Shown piece by piece: positions 33,804-44,329 of a DNA stretch of 64,000 bases; position 1 is the stretch's first letter; the number at the start of each line of letters is the position of its first letter. Location: assembly GCA_963920525.1 (NCBI GenBank), contig OY986438.1, forward strand, positions 78,049,560 through 78,113,559, in the 5' to 3' direction. This stretch comes from Dichetophora obliterata. Lineage: Eukaryota > Arthropoda > Insecta > Diptera > Sciomyzidae. Position numbers and translations under genes: made by a program. Under the pieces are notes generated by a model that did not search any database, was not told where the DNA came from, and worked only from the letters and a program-made list of their open reading frames with translations.

Positions 33804-33809
33804 TTATAT

Positions 33810-34424
33810 ATTGATATAGCTGAGGTAGCTAACAGTAGAGTTATTGAATAAATTAAACTCAATAAGACAATATTTTATAAATTGAGGGACTTAATTTAAC
33901 AACATGTTAAGCCACGTGATACAAAAAATCTATCTTTTAGGCTCGATACATAACTCAATGAATGGCCCAACAACCACTTCAGATATTTTGGCAATTTCTT
34001 ATTAAATTTCGGACCTATTTGTAAAAGTTTCCATGTCCAATTCCCTTTGTTCATACAAAAAGAAATTTTTCCAAAACTTTAAAGGCGATTATTTAAAAAT
34101 ATTTTTTTATGCGGCTTATCATGTTCTTGCAATAAGCCCTTCAATTAAAAAAATAAAGTTTTAATATACATTTTCAGAAAATTCAGCTTGTTGAAAGATT
34201 GTTAGTTTTAAAAGGTTAATTTAACTTCGATATTTGGCATTCTTTAAGACTAGGAAATATTCATAACTCGATAGTAATTATATTGAAGTGGATTGGAATA
34301 GTTATTGTAACTAGTATCGCCTGTGGTCGAAATTAGAACATATCAAAATCGATTTGTCTTTTGTTTTTTTTTATTTTTATTTTTATTGAAAAACGTTAAG
34401 CAACGTTAAAAACATTAAATTGCG
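33810..34424. other. AT-rich non-coding tract
   Basis: It includes a GGCTTATCATGTTCTTGCAA-type hairpin word (GGCTTAT...ATAAGCC near 34112) that recurs near 49168. Nothing else is supported. Confidence 0.4.
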
Positions 34425-35034
34425 AAATACATTTGGCTTATACAATTTCATAATTAATTTTATATACTCTGTAAGGCATGTAATCAGAATCATTCATGAA
34501 TAAACAATGAATGGATTTATTTTTTACCAACAAATTCGTGAAGATTAGCTTCCGTTTTCCTTAAAATTCGTCAAAAGACAAAGAATTTTGTCGTCTTTTT
34601 CATGCTGCATGCATGACAATGGCTGAATTTACACGAGAAGAAATGCCGAAATGAATTCCCATTATAATAAAAAAATTTTAACAAAAAAATTTGCAGTGAG
34701 GGGCTACCAATCGAAGTAAAAACTTAAATCTTTGATATAACAGCTCCTTTTTAAAGAAGGTGTTGCAAAATTTTTTATATTGGACCAGCTGTTGGATCCA
34801 TAGCACCTACATGCCAATATTAACTATAAAATAAAAACTTTTGGCTAATACAATTTCACAATTAATTGTATATACACTGTAAGGCCTGTAATCAGAAGCA
34901 TTCATGAATAAACAATGAATGCCATTTTTTTTTACCAATAAATTCGTGAAGATTCGCTTCCGTTTTCCTTAAAGTTCGTCAAAAGACAAAGAATTTTGTC
35001 GTCTTTTTCATGCTGCATGCATTACAATGGCTGA
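34425..35034. repeat. Two ~195-bp direct repeats 410 bp apart
   Basis: Units at about 34435-34628 and 34848-35034 share ATTCATGAATAAACAATGAA, AATTCGTGAAGATT, CTTCCGTTTTCCTTAAA and AAAGACAAAGAATTTTGTCG with CTTTTTCATGCTGCATGCAT. Identity is high. Each holds an AAGACAAAGAATTTTGTCGTCTT hairpin-like word. They could be long terminal repeats of a tiny element or a segmental duplication. Confidence 0.8.
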
Positions 35035-35039
35035 TTACC

Positions 35040-35632
35040 AAGATTAAATATAAAATAGTATACAATTCAAGAATTATAATGATTTCTGAAAGTAGGCGTA
35101 GATATTTTGCAACATTTTTAGTCAAGTTGCCACACGAACTAAATTACTAAATTTAATTTTATTACGATCAACATCGTCTGGTTTGTGGGCGACAAAAGTG
35201 GTTGTGGAAAATTTTTACTATGCCTATATTTTTCGCGAAAGTAAAATATATTTTATTATTCCTCTTCATCCTAGAAGATCTTTTGTGTTACTCCACATGA
35301 ACTTTTGTATAACTAATTATTTGCAAAATGAACCTCTTAGAAGCGGTTGCGGTGATTTTAATTTTGTATCTGAAGTTATATCCTTAAGTGAATCTATATA
35401 TTCTCAATCAAACAGAAAATGATAGATTACCTGCAGTACCGTCGTTGATTATGATTAAGATCTCTCAAACATATATCTGATGCATCTGGTGATATTTGTA
35501 AACACATTAATAAAACAATCTAAATAGATAAATGGACCTATGCCTAAAATGGATAATTTTGGTGGATGAACATCTAAATAATCTGAATGAACCTAAACCT
35601 GGGATCTTCAAATGCCTTATATCTTCATGGAG
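35040..35632. other. Non-coding tract with a fragment of the 46-kb repeat
   Basis: About 35095-35225 (CTAAATTACTAAATTTAATT..., GGTTTGTGGGCGACAAAAG) matches the ~130-bp repeats of 45.8-47.4 kb. The remainder is unassigned. Confidence 0.55.
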
Positions 35633-36560
35633 GGCGTCCATTAATTACGTGAGGTGATTTTTGCGATTTTTTACTCTCCCCTCCCCCTGGTGAGATATCG
35701 TGAGATTTGGCTCGACCCCCTCACACCCCTCTAATCTCATGTGAGATTGTTCAAATTGCATGTTTTCAGTGTAAATATCAATGCTTCATTGTGTTGCATT
35801 AAAAAAACTCTTAATTTATTTCATTATTTTTATTTAGGACTAGTTGAAACCTTAATTTAAGACTACTAAAAAAAATCGAACAAGAACTTCTAAAATTGAG
35901 AGAGAACTTATAAAATTGGTGAAGGAATATTCATTCTAATTCAGTCCATGGGGACTCATGTGCGGTCTCGAGAGTGACTACTGGAACCAGCATGTCCATT
36001 TGATTTTCGGTAAAATCATCTGCCTCTTTTTATCCACCGTTATCGCTTGCACACAGAAGCTCATTAGCTCGACATGTGATAATCCGTGAAGGTCGCACTT
36101 TGCGCGCTGGTGCACGGTGGACTGCGCGCCGATGCTCTGCAGCTCTTGTGATGGATGAACAGTTAATACCGCATGTATTGCAGCATCTTTTCTCTAGATC
36201 ACCATGTACACTGGGGCAATAGAGGTCATAGGGCAAGTCCATGAAGGCATGTAAAGGTTGAATCGGTAAGCAGTGGCGAATCAAAAAGGGAGCAAATAAC
36301 TTTCCGTCATGCTCATCAGGATCTGGGATAGTCAGATCCCATCAATCTGCGTGGTAGGGTGTGGAGGTGGCAGAAAACGGTCGTGAAGAACTAAGTGCAG
36401 ATCACTCCGGCGTGGGCTACAGCAGGCTCAAATCATTATTTTGGTCGTTTAAAAATTAAAAATAAATAAATTAAAAAATAAACTACCGCATACCTGAAGT
36501 AAATATTGGCTCTCTCTAATGTGCTCAGGGTACCATTCTTCAGATGGCAGGTAATCTGAT
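35632..36560 (-). pseudogene. TE gene fragment with a C2H2-like finger
   Basis: An exon at about 36560-36490 (YLPSEEWYPEHIRESQYFLQ) is followed by an intron, then SPRRSDLHLVLHDRFLPPP near 36415, an in-frame stop, and HCLPIQPLHAFMDLPYDLYC, CNTCGINCSSI and HRRAVH down to about 35945. The Cys-Cys-His-His spacing suggests a degenerate C2H2 finger. The SPRRSDLH and YDLYCPS motifs recur in an uncharacterised TE-borne family in insects. At 35632 the text GGGCGTCCATTAATTACGTG resembles a TIR start; the matching right end was not found. Confidence 0.5.
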
Positions 36561-37195
36561 ATGCAAATAAAGCGGAATAAAGATTGAGCTTTTTTTAAAA
36601 AAAAATAACATATCGAAAACGAACCGTTCGTTAAAGTTTATTTCCATTACCTGATTGCATATCATTTGAAACAATGCTGCTTCGCCAATTATTACTCATT
36701 TTATGAACAAATATTAGTTGTTTGTTGAATGAGTGAAAGAGCATAAGAATACGTGTAACTCTTGGCAAAGCACCCCAGTATTAAGGCGACTCACGCTCCA
36801 TAGAAAAAAAAAATGTTCGACACAAATGCTCAATACAATCCTTGGATTATGTTATAATGATTCCCCAAATATTACGCCTCTAGCGATAGCCATCCGTGAG
36901 CTGGAATGATTTGAAATAACCTCTAAAAATCTTGTTAAAATGGCTGATGCAATCGTTGCAAAAAATTTAATTGTTAGGCCGGAAAAAGATCTTCCAATCT
37001 GCATCAAAAATTGTAAATGTTTACAATCAGATTAAAGATAACGCTATTTTTCATGCATAATTTTGATATTATTTATTTTATTTCCATACAAAAACTTTAA
37101 AAATTCAAATAACTTCCTCACTTTTATATTTTTTTTTCTTAATTTGAAACATTACGTTAGATCGATTTGTAATATATTAATATGAGTGGCCGATA
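36561..37195. other. Non-coding spacer
   Basis: AT-rich; no gene or repeat boundary is supported. Confidence 0.4.
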
Positions 37196-37452
37196 AGACC
37201 TAGTTTGTCTTGATGCCTGCGTTCGCAACTGGTTTTCTTTGTTTTATGAAAATTGGTTTGGTGAAGTTGACCTAGTTTGTCGAGTAACCACCCTGTCAAG
37301 CCAGGATCCCTCCGGCTTCAGGAAGACAGAACGATATATATTATATGTATACTTATTGGAGTGGTGTTTTATTGGGTATAAGACCTTGTTTGTCACACGA
37401 CTCCGCCGATGTCCGGATACAAAAATTGTTGCTAACTTGACCTTGTTTGTCT
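37196..37452 (+). repeat. Four iterations of GACCTWGTTTGTC
   Basis: The 13-mer occurs at 37197, 37269, 37382 and 37439, the first two with CTAG and the last two with CTTG. Intervals are irregular (72, 113, 57 bp). Confidence 0.8.
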
Positions 37453-37763
37453 TGAAAACGCAACCCTGTTATGCTGTCTGATATTATCGATTCGACTTAA
37501 CTTTTTTCTTATTTTTATACTTTAATAAAATTATATAATTTAAGCAATTTATTAAAACTTTTTAGTTTGTTAATAATACATGATTTCAATCAAAATCATA
37601 CTTTATATTTTTGAATTATATTAAATATCTTATTTTATAATTTTAAATTTGCTATAAAACCTGTTAAAGTTTAGCAATCGAATAAATAAAAATAAGTTGA
37701 AAAAGTTGTATCGCAATCGGATGATCGGCATTGTGGCGAATAAATGACGAACAAAGAAATATT

Positions 37764-38338
37764 AGGTCTGTTTCCGTACTCACACTGTGTGACTTGTGAG
37801 TTGCTATTTTCTGTTTCCGTACTTTTTGTGTAAGAAATGGGAGAAGAAGAACAAGCATAAAATCGCTCTCTCGAGCACAGAATGTGCACAGAGAGTGCTA
37901 GAACTCAAGACTTCGAGTAAATTAAGAACAAGCATCAATAAGAAGAAGCATCAAGAAGAACAAGCAAATGTCAAATGTTTGTTTATGTTTTTCACAAATA
38001 TTCACAAATTGTGCTGCTTAAAATAAATTTACAAAGTGCAGTTTCTTTTTATCTTCCTATTTTTAGCTATAAATAAATTATTTAAAGTAATTTTATAACT
38101 TAAAACATAGCTTAAAAGATTTTATAGCTTAAAAAAATTTATTTCACAAACAATTTCAATTGGCGCTATTTACGTTTGACTCGTCTGCTGTCAGAATCAG
38201 CTGTTTTGTGCTCGAAACTTGCTAGAAGCTGTTTCCGTACTTTTGCTAATATTCTCAAATTTCATTTTTACTCTCTCAGTTCGAGCTTACCAGAAGTTAC
38301 ACAAATCTTACACAGTGTAGAGTACGGAAACAGACCTA
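37764..38338. mobile_element. MITE of ~575 bp, TIR GGTCTGTTTCCGTACTC
   Basis: GGTCTGTTTCCGTACTC and ACACTGTGT on the left face the complements ACACAGTGT and GAGTACGGAAACAGACC on the right. TA adjoins both ends, as in Tc1/mariner-type MITEs. TTTCCGTACTTTT recurs internally near 37816 and 38228. Confidence 0.85.
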
Positions 38339-39075
38339 TTGTTGTCGTTTAACTGCTGTAAAGGACGGCGTGGCAATATTTAATTATATAGTAACCGTCA
38401 CTTTGACCCATAGCACCTACATTCCAAATTTTACCATCAAATCATACAAAACTCGATTTTTAACTTAAAAAATGCAATTATTAATTCTTATTCGATCTAA
38501 TCAAATATAGCTGAATTAAATTCCGCAATTATCACAGATAAGAATAATTCTATCGGTTTCCTATCTATTCGGCAATTATTTTTAAACAATGTTCTTAGTC
38601 ACCTAATGTTCTTCAAGACCCATTCATTATCTTGTACATCATTATCAGAAACATAAAAGCTCAGACTGTCAAACGTCTCGTGTATGCTACAGTAACTTTA
38701 TTCAACAGAGCTGTGCAAACAATTTTTGACGCTGAAGCATCGGCAAGTTTATTAGTTTGAGTTCAGTAATTTAAAACCAGCAAACACAACAACAGAGCCA
38801 CTCAGCTCTGTTGAAGTGACTGAGTCACACTCACACTCTACTCTTTCTCGTGTATGCTACAGCAACGATGTTCAACAGGGCTGTGTCGCTATTGTTTCCC
38901 ATTGTCTCATTGTCCCATTGTCTCATTTGCTTAATTTTACCTATCTTTACTTTTCGAATAAAAATTATATTTTGGAATACTACTCGAAAATACCTTTCCA
39001 TCGATATAGATTTTATGTGAATATGTGGACGTTAACACAGTTTAAATAGTACCACAAAATATTTGTTTGCGTAAT
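38339..39075. other. Non-coding tract with a ~170-bp duplication
   Basis: TCTCGTGTATGCTACAG followed by a TTCAACAG-GCTGTG phrase occurs near 38677 and 38848. No gene is supported. Confidence 0.5.
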
Positions 39076-39503
39076 ATTAGGTCAGTAGCTCGTTTCTACA
39101 AATCATTCGAGAAGTACTCGAATGAAAGTGACGTAAGTCATTCTCGAATGGTCGAGCTCGCTCGGTCGAGTGTTAGTGTAAAACCAATTAAAATTCGTAG
39201 AACCAATCGAATTTTATAATTAAGCGCTCAAACTCACTTGTCAAAGACAAGTAAGAATGAACTCGATTGACAGATTCGATTCACCATACTTGCAGAAACA
39301 GAGCAGACGAGAATAACGTCATCGTGACGTCAGTTCGAGAAAAGCATACGAGAAAATCATTCTAGAAGAGTTATAGAAACGAGCTATGGCTTTCGAAAGC
39401 GATATTTTATAAATTTTTGGAGCTCGAGATAGAAGAATATCATGCTCTATGTCACTCTCTATTATATTACAGTTGAAGTAAGTACGGAAACATACCTAAT
39501 ATA
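39074..39503. mobile_element. Second GGTCTGTTTCCGTAC-type MITE, with an inner MITE
   Basis: The right end, reverse-complemented, reads TAGGTATGTTTCCGTACTTA, the same family as 37764-38338. Its left end survives only as TTAGGTCAG, directly followed by an inner element (39083-39387) whose arms TAGCTCGTTTCTA and TAGAAACGAGCTA oppose each other and carry CATTC-CGAGAA words. Confidence 0.65.
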
Positions 39504-39598
39504 TAGATACATAAAACATTATAGCTTTTATCATATCACATATTTCATCATCATATTTCATATTTCATCACATATTTCATCATATCACATATCATATT
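39504..39598. repeat. CATATTTCATCA simple repeat
   Basis: Imperfect CATATTTCATCA and ATATCACAT units of 12-17 bp directly precede the truncated non-LTR copy. Confidence 0.8.
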
Positions 39599-40924
39599 TA
39601 TAAAAAAGGTTGTAGGAATGATGTAAACAACTATAGGCCTATCGCTAAACTCTCATCGATTCCAAAACTTTTCGAGCGGCTCGTGTATGATCGTGTGAAG
39701 ATTCATTGTGCGAGGGTCATAACAACTCGTCAGCATGGATTTGTTACTGGCAGATCCACTGTGTCTAATCTCCTCGATTTTACAACATTCTGCTTAAATT
39801 CAGTTTATTCAGGTAACCAGGTCGATTGTATTTACACTGATTTTAGTAAAGCATTTGATAAACTACCACACAAATTAATTGTATTTAAACTAAAGTTAAT
39901 GGGTTTTCCACAATTTTTTGTAAGCTGGATTCAATCGTATCTGACAGAGCGATCTTATCAAATACGATTTCGAGGTGTGTTGTCTGGTGAATTTATTGCT
40001 GCATCAGGTGTTCCTCAAGGTAGCCACCTTGGTCCACTTCTGTTTATTTTAGCCATTAATGATGTAACCCACATCATCAAATACTCTCATCTGCTCATTT
40101 ATGCAGATGATATGAAAATATACAGAACAGTAGATTCTAAAGACAATTCAGTTCTACTCCAGTCTGATTTAAAATCCTTTGAAGTTTGGTGTTCTAAAAA
40201 TAATATGTTTCTTAATCCAGATAAATGTCAAACTATGACCTTTTCGCGTAAAAGGAATAATTTAATTTTTGATTATAAGATAAAAGATACAGCTTTAAAT
40301 CGTGTAGATTCTGTCAAAGATCTTGGTATATGCATGGATTCTAAGCTATCGTTTAGCGTTCATATTGATAGCATTTGTAAAAAAGCGTCTTCTATGCTCG
40401 GTTTTATAAAACGCTGGGCCAAAGAATTTAATAGTATGATAACAACTACAACGCTGTATTATTCAATTGTCCGTCCTCACTTGGAGTATGCAAGTCAAGT
40501 TTGGTCGCCAAGTTACAATGTACATGTTGAACGAATAGAAAGAATTCAAAAACGTTTTGTTCGGTTTGCTCTAAGGGGCTTAAGCGGAACTGACACTTTT
40601 AATCTTCCTCCTTATGAGGATCGTTTAAAACTATTAAAAATGAAATCTTTAAATGAGAGAAGGAAGTCTGCTGATATCGTCTACTTACACCAACTCATAA
40701 CTGGTGGGTTCGATTCACCAGAACTCCTAACTCTTATAAATTTTAACACTAACCGTAGAAGCAGTAGAAACGCTAACAATTTAATTTACTTACCTTTTAG
40801 TAGCACAAATTATATGGCTACTGCTCCTTTAAATCGCATGAGTACCTTTGTTAACAACTGTAGCTTTTTTGATGTTAACTTATCGAAAGGTCAACTCAAA
40901 AGTAGATTGAAAACTAATGTATGA
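39599..40924 (+). CDS. 5'-truncated non-LTR reverse transcriptase with open frame
   Basis: The frame is open for about 441 codons from the truncation point to the TGA at 40922-40924. It starts inside the finger domain (YKKGCRNDVNNYRPIAKLSS) and keeps QHGFVTGRSTVSNLLDF, YTDFSKAFDKLPH, SGVPQGSHLGPLLF and an intact IYADDMKIY, then the thumb and C-terminus (LYYSIVRPHLEYASQVWSPS... SKGQLKSRLKTNV). It belongs to the same subfamily as 12002-15895 but is free of stops, so it is younger. ORF1, the endonuclease and the RT N-terminus are missing, and there is no own promoter or natural start, so this is a dead-on-arrival insertion and not an expressed gene. No target duplication was identified. Confidence 0.85.
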   Translation, partial: YKKGCRNDVNNYRPIAKLSSIPKLFERLVYDRVKIHCARVITTRQHGFVTGRSTVSNLLDFTTFCLNSVYSGNQVDCIYTDFSKAFDKLPHKLIVFKLKLMGFPQFFVSWIQSYLTERSYQIRFRGVLSGEFIAASGVPQGSHLGPLLFILAINDVTHIIKYSHLLIYADDMKIYRTVDSKDNSVLLQSDLKSFEVWCSKNNMFLNPDKCQTMTFSRKRNNLIFDYKIKDTALNRVDSVKDLGICMDSKLSFSVHIDSICKKASSMLGFIKRWAKEFNSMITTTTLYYSIVRPHLEYASQVWSPSYNVHVERIERIQKRFVRFALRGLSGTDTFNLPPYEDRLKLLKMKSLNERRKSADIVYLHQLITGGFDSPELLTLINFNTNRRSSRNANNLIYLPFSSTNYMATAPLNRMSTFVNNCSFFDVNLSKGQLKSRLKTNV

Positions 40925-41048
40925 TTAGATCTATATTAACGCATGGTTAGTTGTTATGTCTTGTGTTGTCCCTGAGCCCAACCCATATTATGGTGGGTAA
41001 ATTTTTCTCACTTTAGATTGTTTTGGACCACTCTTATCGATATCATTA

Positions 41049-41368
41049 GGGCTATTCACGGTTTGAGCGTACTTTTAACAAATCGTATTTATAGCATTTG
41101 TTATTGTTCAAACTGTGAGCACCTCGCCATGTGACTGTCGTATAAAAGGATTGTGCAGCCCTGTGATGTATGTCATTATGCGGCTGTTGACAGATCATAA
41201 AAATACGAGGTACAAAAAACACGTCTAAGGGCTGCTTTTATTTCCGCGTGCCTGCGTATTTGCGTTTGTATGCAAAGCAACAGCAAGGCAAAATGAGCTT
41301 TCGTAAATTGGCATACAAATAGCGGATCGTACAAATGGCGGACCAGCGTATTCGAACTGTGAATGGCC
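41049..41368. mobile_element. Harbinger-type MITE, TTA target duplication
   Basis: TTA (41046-41048 and 41369-41371) flanks ends GGGCTATTCACGGTTTGAG and, reverse-complemented, GGCCATTCACAGTTCGAA. The 3-bp TTA duplication fits PIF/Harbinger. The interior is non-coding and less AT-rich than its surroundings. Confidence 0.7.
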
Positions 41369-41609
41369 TTATTGAGATGTTGTAATGTTGTTTGGGCTGG
41401 TTCTTAAGATGATCTAATGCGGAGAAAGTGCGAAAAAGCTGTAGTAGCTGAACTCTATTGTTATTGCATGTACATCTTATGGTAAAACGATAAAGAATTC
41501 AAACCGCCAAAATTAAAATCATCAGATTTAACTTTTTCCGAAAAACCGAAAAAATATTAATAATATTGAATAGAATATTAAATTATTAAATTAACGCACA
41601 ATCGACCAA

Positions 41610-41628
41610 CACCCCCCCCCCCCCCCCA
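41610..41628. repeat. Poly-C tract
   Basis: An uninterrupted run of about 16 C within CAACACC...ACCCCTCC, striking in such an AT-rich context and a likely sequencing-error hotspot. Confidence 0.9.
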
Positions 41629-41889
41629 CCCCTCCAATAACTATTTCACGTTTCGTCATAAATGTTCCCTCCCAATACCACATTTCGTCAAAAATGTCCA
41701 ACACCCCTACATACTTTAATGTGTGGCATATTATATAGAATCTGGGAATCTGGGGGCGAACCTTTAAAATGTAACATGTCTGACTGTCTCAACCTGGCGA
41801 GGCCAGCATAATCTTTGTGAAATCGCCTCAAGTCGACTCAAACCTCAACGTGGTGTTTCCTGGGCAACGTCAAAACTGACAGCCGTTAG

Positions 41890-43050
41890 TTTGGCGGCTA
41901 ATCTTCCTTAATTGGGAAGGTGCCTCTATCCAACTGACTGATGTATTGGAAAGATACAAAGCTGATATCACTGCTATCCAAGAAATGCGATGAAAGGGAC
42001 AGGGTTGCATTCGGCATGCATGAAGAGGTGATTGGCTACCACCGCCCTCCGAAACCAGTGGTACGAACACGAGTGTCGCGATGCCACTGCAGAGAAAGAC
42101 GCCGCCTACAAAGCCACCCTGCAGTCGGTTGTAACGCGCGCTGCTAAGGAGCGATACAAAGAAAAGAGGAGGGAAGTGAAACGTATTTTCAGGCGGAAAA
42201 AAAGAGCAGGAGAAGATTGAGATGTATGGTGACAGGAATGAGGCCCAAAAATTTTTCCAAAAAATAAGACGCCTTACCGATGGTTTTAAAGTGGGAGCTG
42301 ATGGCTTAACTGCTGAGCTGTTTAATAACGGAGGCGGAGCTCGACTTAAATGCAATCACGAGCTTCTATGCAGAATATAGTCGGAAGAATGCATTCCGAA
42401 CGATTGGAATCTCAGTATGCTCTGCCCAATCCACAAGTAAGGCGATCCCACTATCTGTGCCTATTACCGTGGGATAAGCCTTCTTAATATCGCATATAAG
42501 GTCCTGTCGAGCGTTTTATGTGAAATATTGAAGCCCACGTTTACAATGGTAAACGAACTGATCGGACCTTATCAGTGTGGCTTCAGACCTGGAAAGTCCA
42601 CCATCGACCAGATTTTCACGCTACGACAAATCTTGGAGAAGACTCAAGAAAAACAAGTCGACACCCACCATCTTTTTGTCGACTACAAAGCCGCCTTCGA
42701 CAGCCCAATAAGGAAGCACCTGTACTTCACCATGTCTGAATTGTATATTGAAACTGTATAAGCTGTACGCTGACATCGACATAGTCAAGCGCATTAAAAT
42801 CGACCGGCTTCGCTGGCTTGGTCATGTTCAGCGCATGAAAGACGATGCTCCAGTGAAGAAAACATTCGATTCGGTACCCAGCGGCGGTCAACGCAGAAGA
42901 GGACGACCGCATCTTCGTTGGAAAGACCAAATAGAGGACAACCTGACAAAGCTTGGAATTTCCAACTGGCGCCAGACAGACAGACTGGCGAAAGACAGAA
43001 ATGGCTGGCGCAAATTCTTAGATGAGGCCAAGACCGACATACGGTTGTAG
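41890..43050 (+). pseudogene. RTE-like non-LTR element, multiply deleted
   Basis: It begins in the endonuclease start (TDVLERYKADITAIQEMRW), jumps to the post-endonuclease linker (NQWYEHECRDATAEKDAAYK, RAAKERYKEKRREVKRIFRR), then RT fingers (GLTAELF, LCPIHK, YYRGISLLNIAYKVLS) and LIGPYQCGFRPGKSTIDQIF with LFVDYKAAFD. The rest of the palm, including the catalytic DD box, is deleted. The frame rejoins at LYADIDIVKRI and LRWLGHVQRMKDDAP, and the C-terminal GQRRRGRPHLRWKD to KFLDEAKTDI. These motifs fit the RTE group. At least two internal deletions and several frameshifts make it a relic. Confidence 0.75.
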
Positions 43051-43136
43051 CGCCAACTAAGTATGTAAGTATATAAGTAAGAAAGCACCTACATAAGTAA
43101 CGAATTGGCTATTAAAAGTTTTGCAGTAAATACTAA

Positions 43137-43263
43137 CGGCATCATTCTGTTTCTCTGTCCAATCAATCGTTTCGTTCAAAACACTGCTCGTTCGTGATTT
43201 TTAAATATGTATTTCTAACAATTTGAATTAACGAGAACAGCTGTTAGCCGGCGAACGATGCCG
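43137..43263. mobile_element. 127-bp MITE, TAA target duplication
   Basis: TAA (43134-43136 and 43264-43266) flanks ends CGGCATCATTC and, reverse-complemented, CGGCATCGTTC. This again matches the TWA duplication of PIF/Harbinger. Confidence 0.65.
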
Positions 43264-44329
43264 TAACACAGTAACATTTGTGCAACCTGTATCTCTATCA
43301 GCCAATCAAATCACGAACAGAAATGTCAAAATCAAACGAACACTTAAATGTAATCGTTGTGTTATTGTACTTGTGGAAATAGATAATACAGCAAAAAAGG
43401 TAAATATATAATAAATTATACATATTTAGAAATAAAATTTTCATTTTACACGTTTTTAGTTATAAAAAAAACAACAATTTGAAGTGCTTGTAAAGAAACT
43501 TGAAGTAAACCCAGATTTGGCGAGAGGCGCCCCAACGTTTGGAGCCGATAGAGTAACCGTTGACGATTTGTGGCAAAGAATTGCGTCAAAGCTTAATTCC
43601 TGCGGTCCACCGCAAAGAAAATCAGCAGAATGGAAAAAGGTAAGACAAAGATATTAATTAAAATGAACAGCTTTTGATAAAACATTCTTGTTGTTATTCA
43701 CTTTAGATTTAGTTTGATCTAAAAAGCAGGACGAAGAAAAAAATCGCGGAGAACAATATTAGCCTGCAATCAACTGGAGGTGGCCCATATCAATTTTCTC
43801 CGCTGACTGAGATGGAGCAGGTCGTTGACCATATTCTGCAGATGTCAAAGGTAGCAGCACCCACCGGAAAAATTCTTGGAATCCGATCAGCTCAGCCAAC
43901 CGAACATCCAACCGTACAACAAACTGCACAGCAACCGCACATCAAATCGCACAATAAACCGTAAAACCAGCAGCTCAACCAAAAGCACAGCCAACAGCAC
44001 ACCCAAATGCTCTACAAACGGCACGGTCAACAGCACCAGAGAACTGCAACGAGTAGTTGTAAACTGAGTTGACTCGAGTATATTCATATTAATTTGCCTT
44101 CTACTTCATATTCGGATTCATTCCAACATGTTGTTATACGTATAACACTCAACTTAATTGTAATGCTTCATAAGCCATACTCCTACTCCCAGTCGTACGT
44201 AGTCGGTAACAATTTGCGTACAAAATGTTAATGACCTTCAAACGAATGATCGTGACTTTTGTAGGGTTTGGCGTAAGTTAAGAATTTTAGTTTGATTTAT
44301 CTTATTGAATTATTTTTATAATATTGACT

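Noticed and set aside
41612..41627. Poly-C run as a regulatory or quadruplex element
   Set aside because: A single homopolymer does not support a specific role and is prone to sequencing error.
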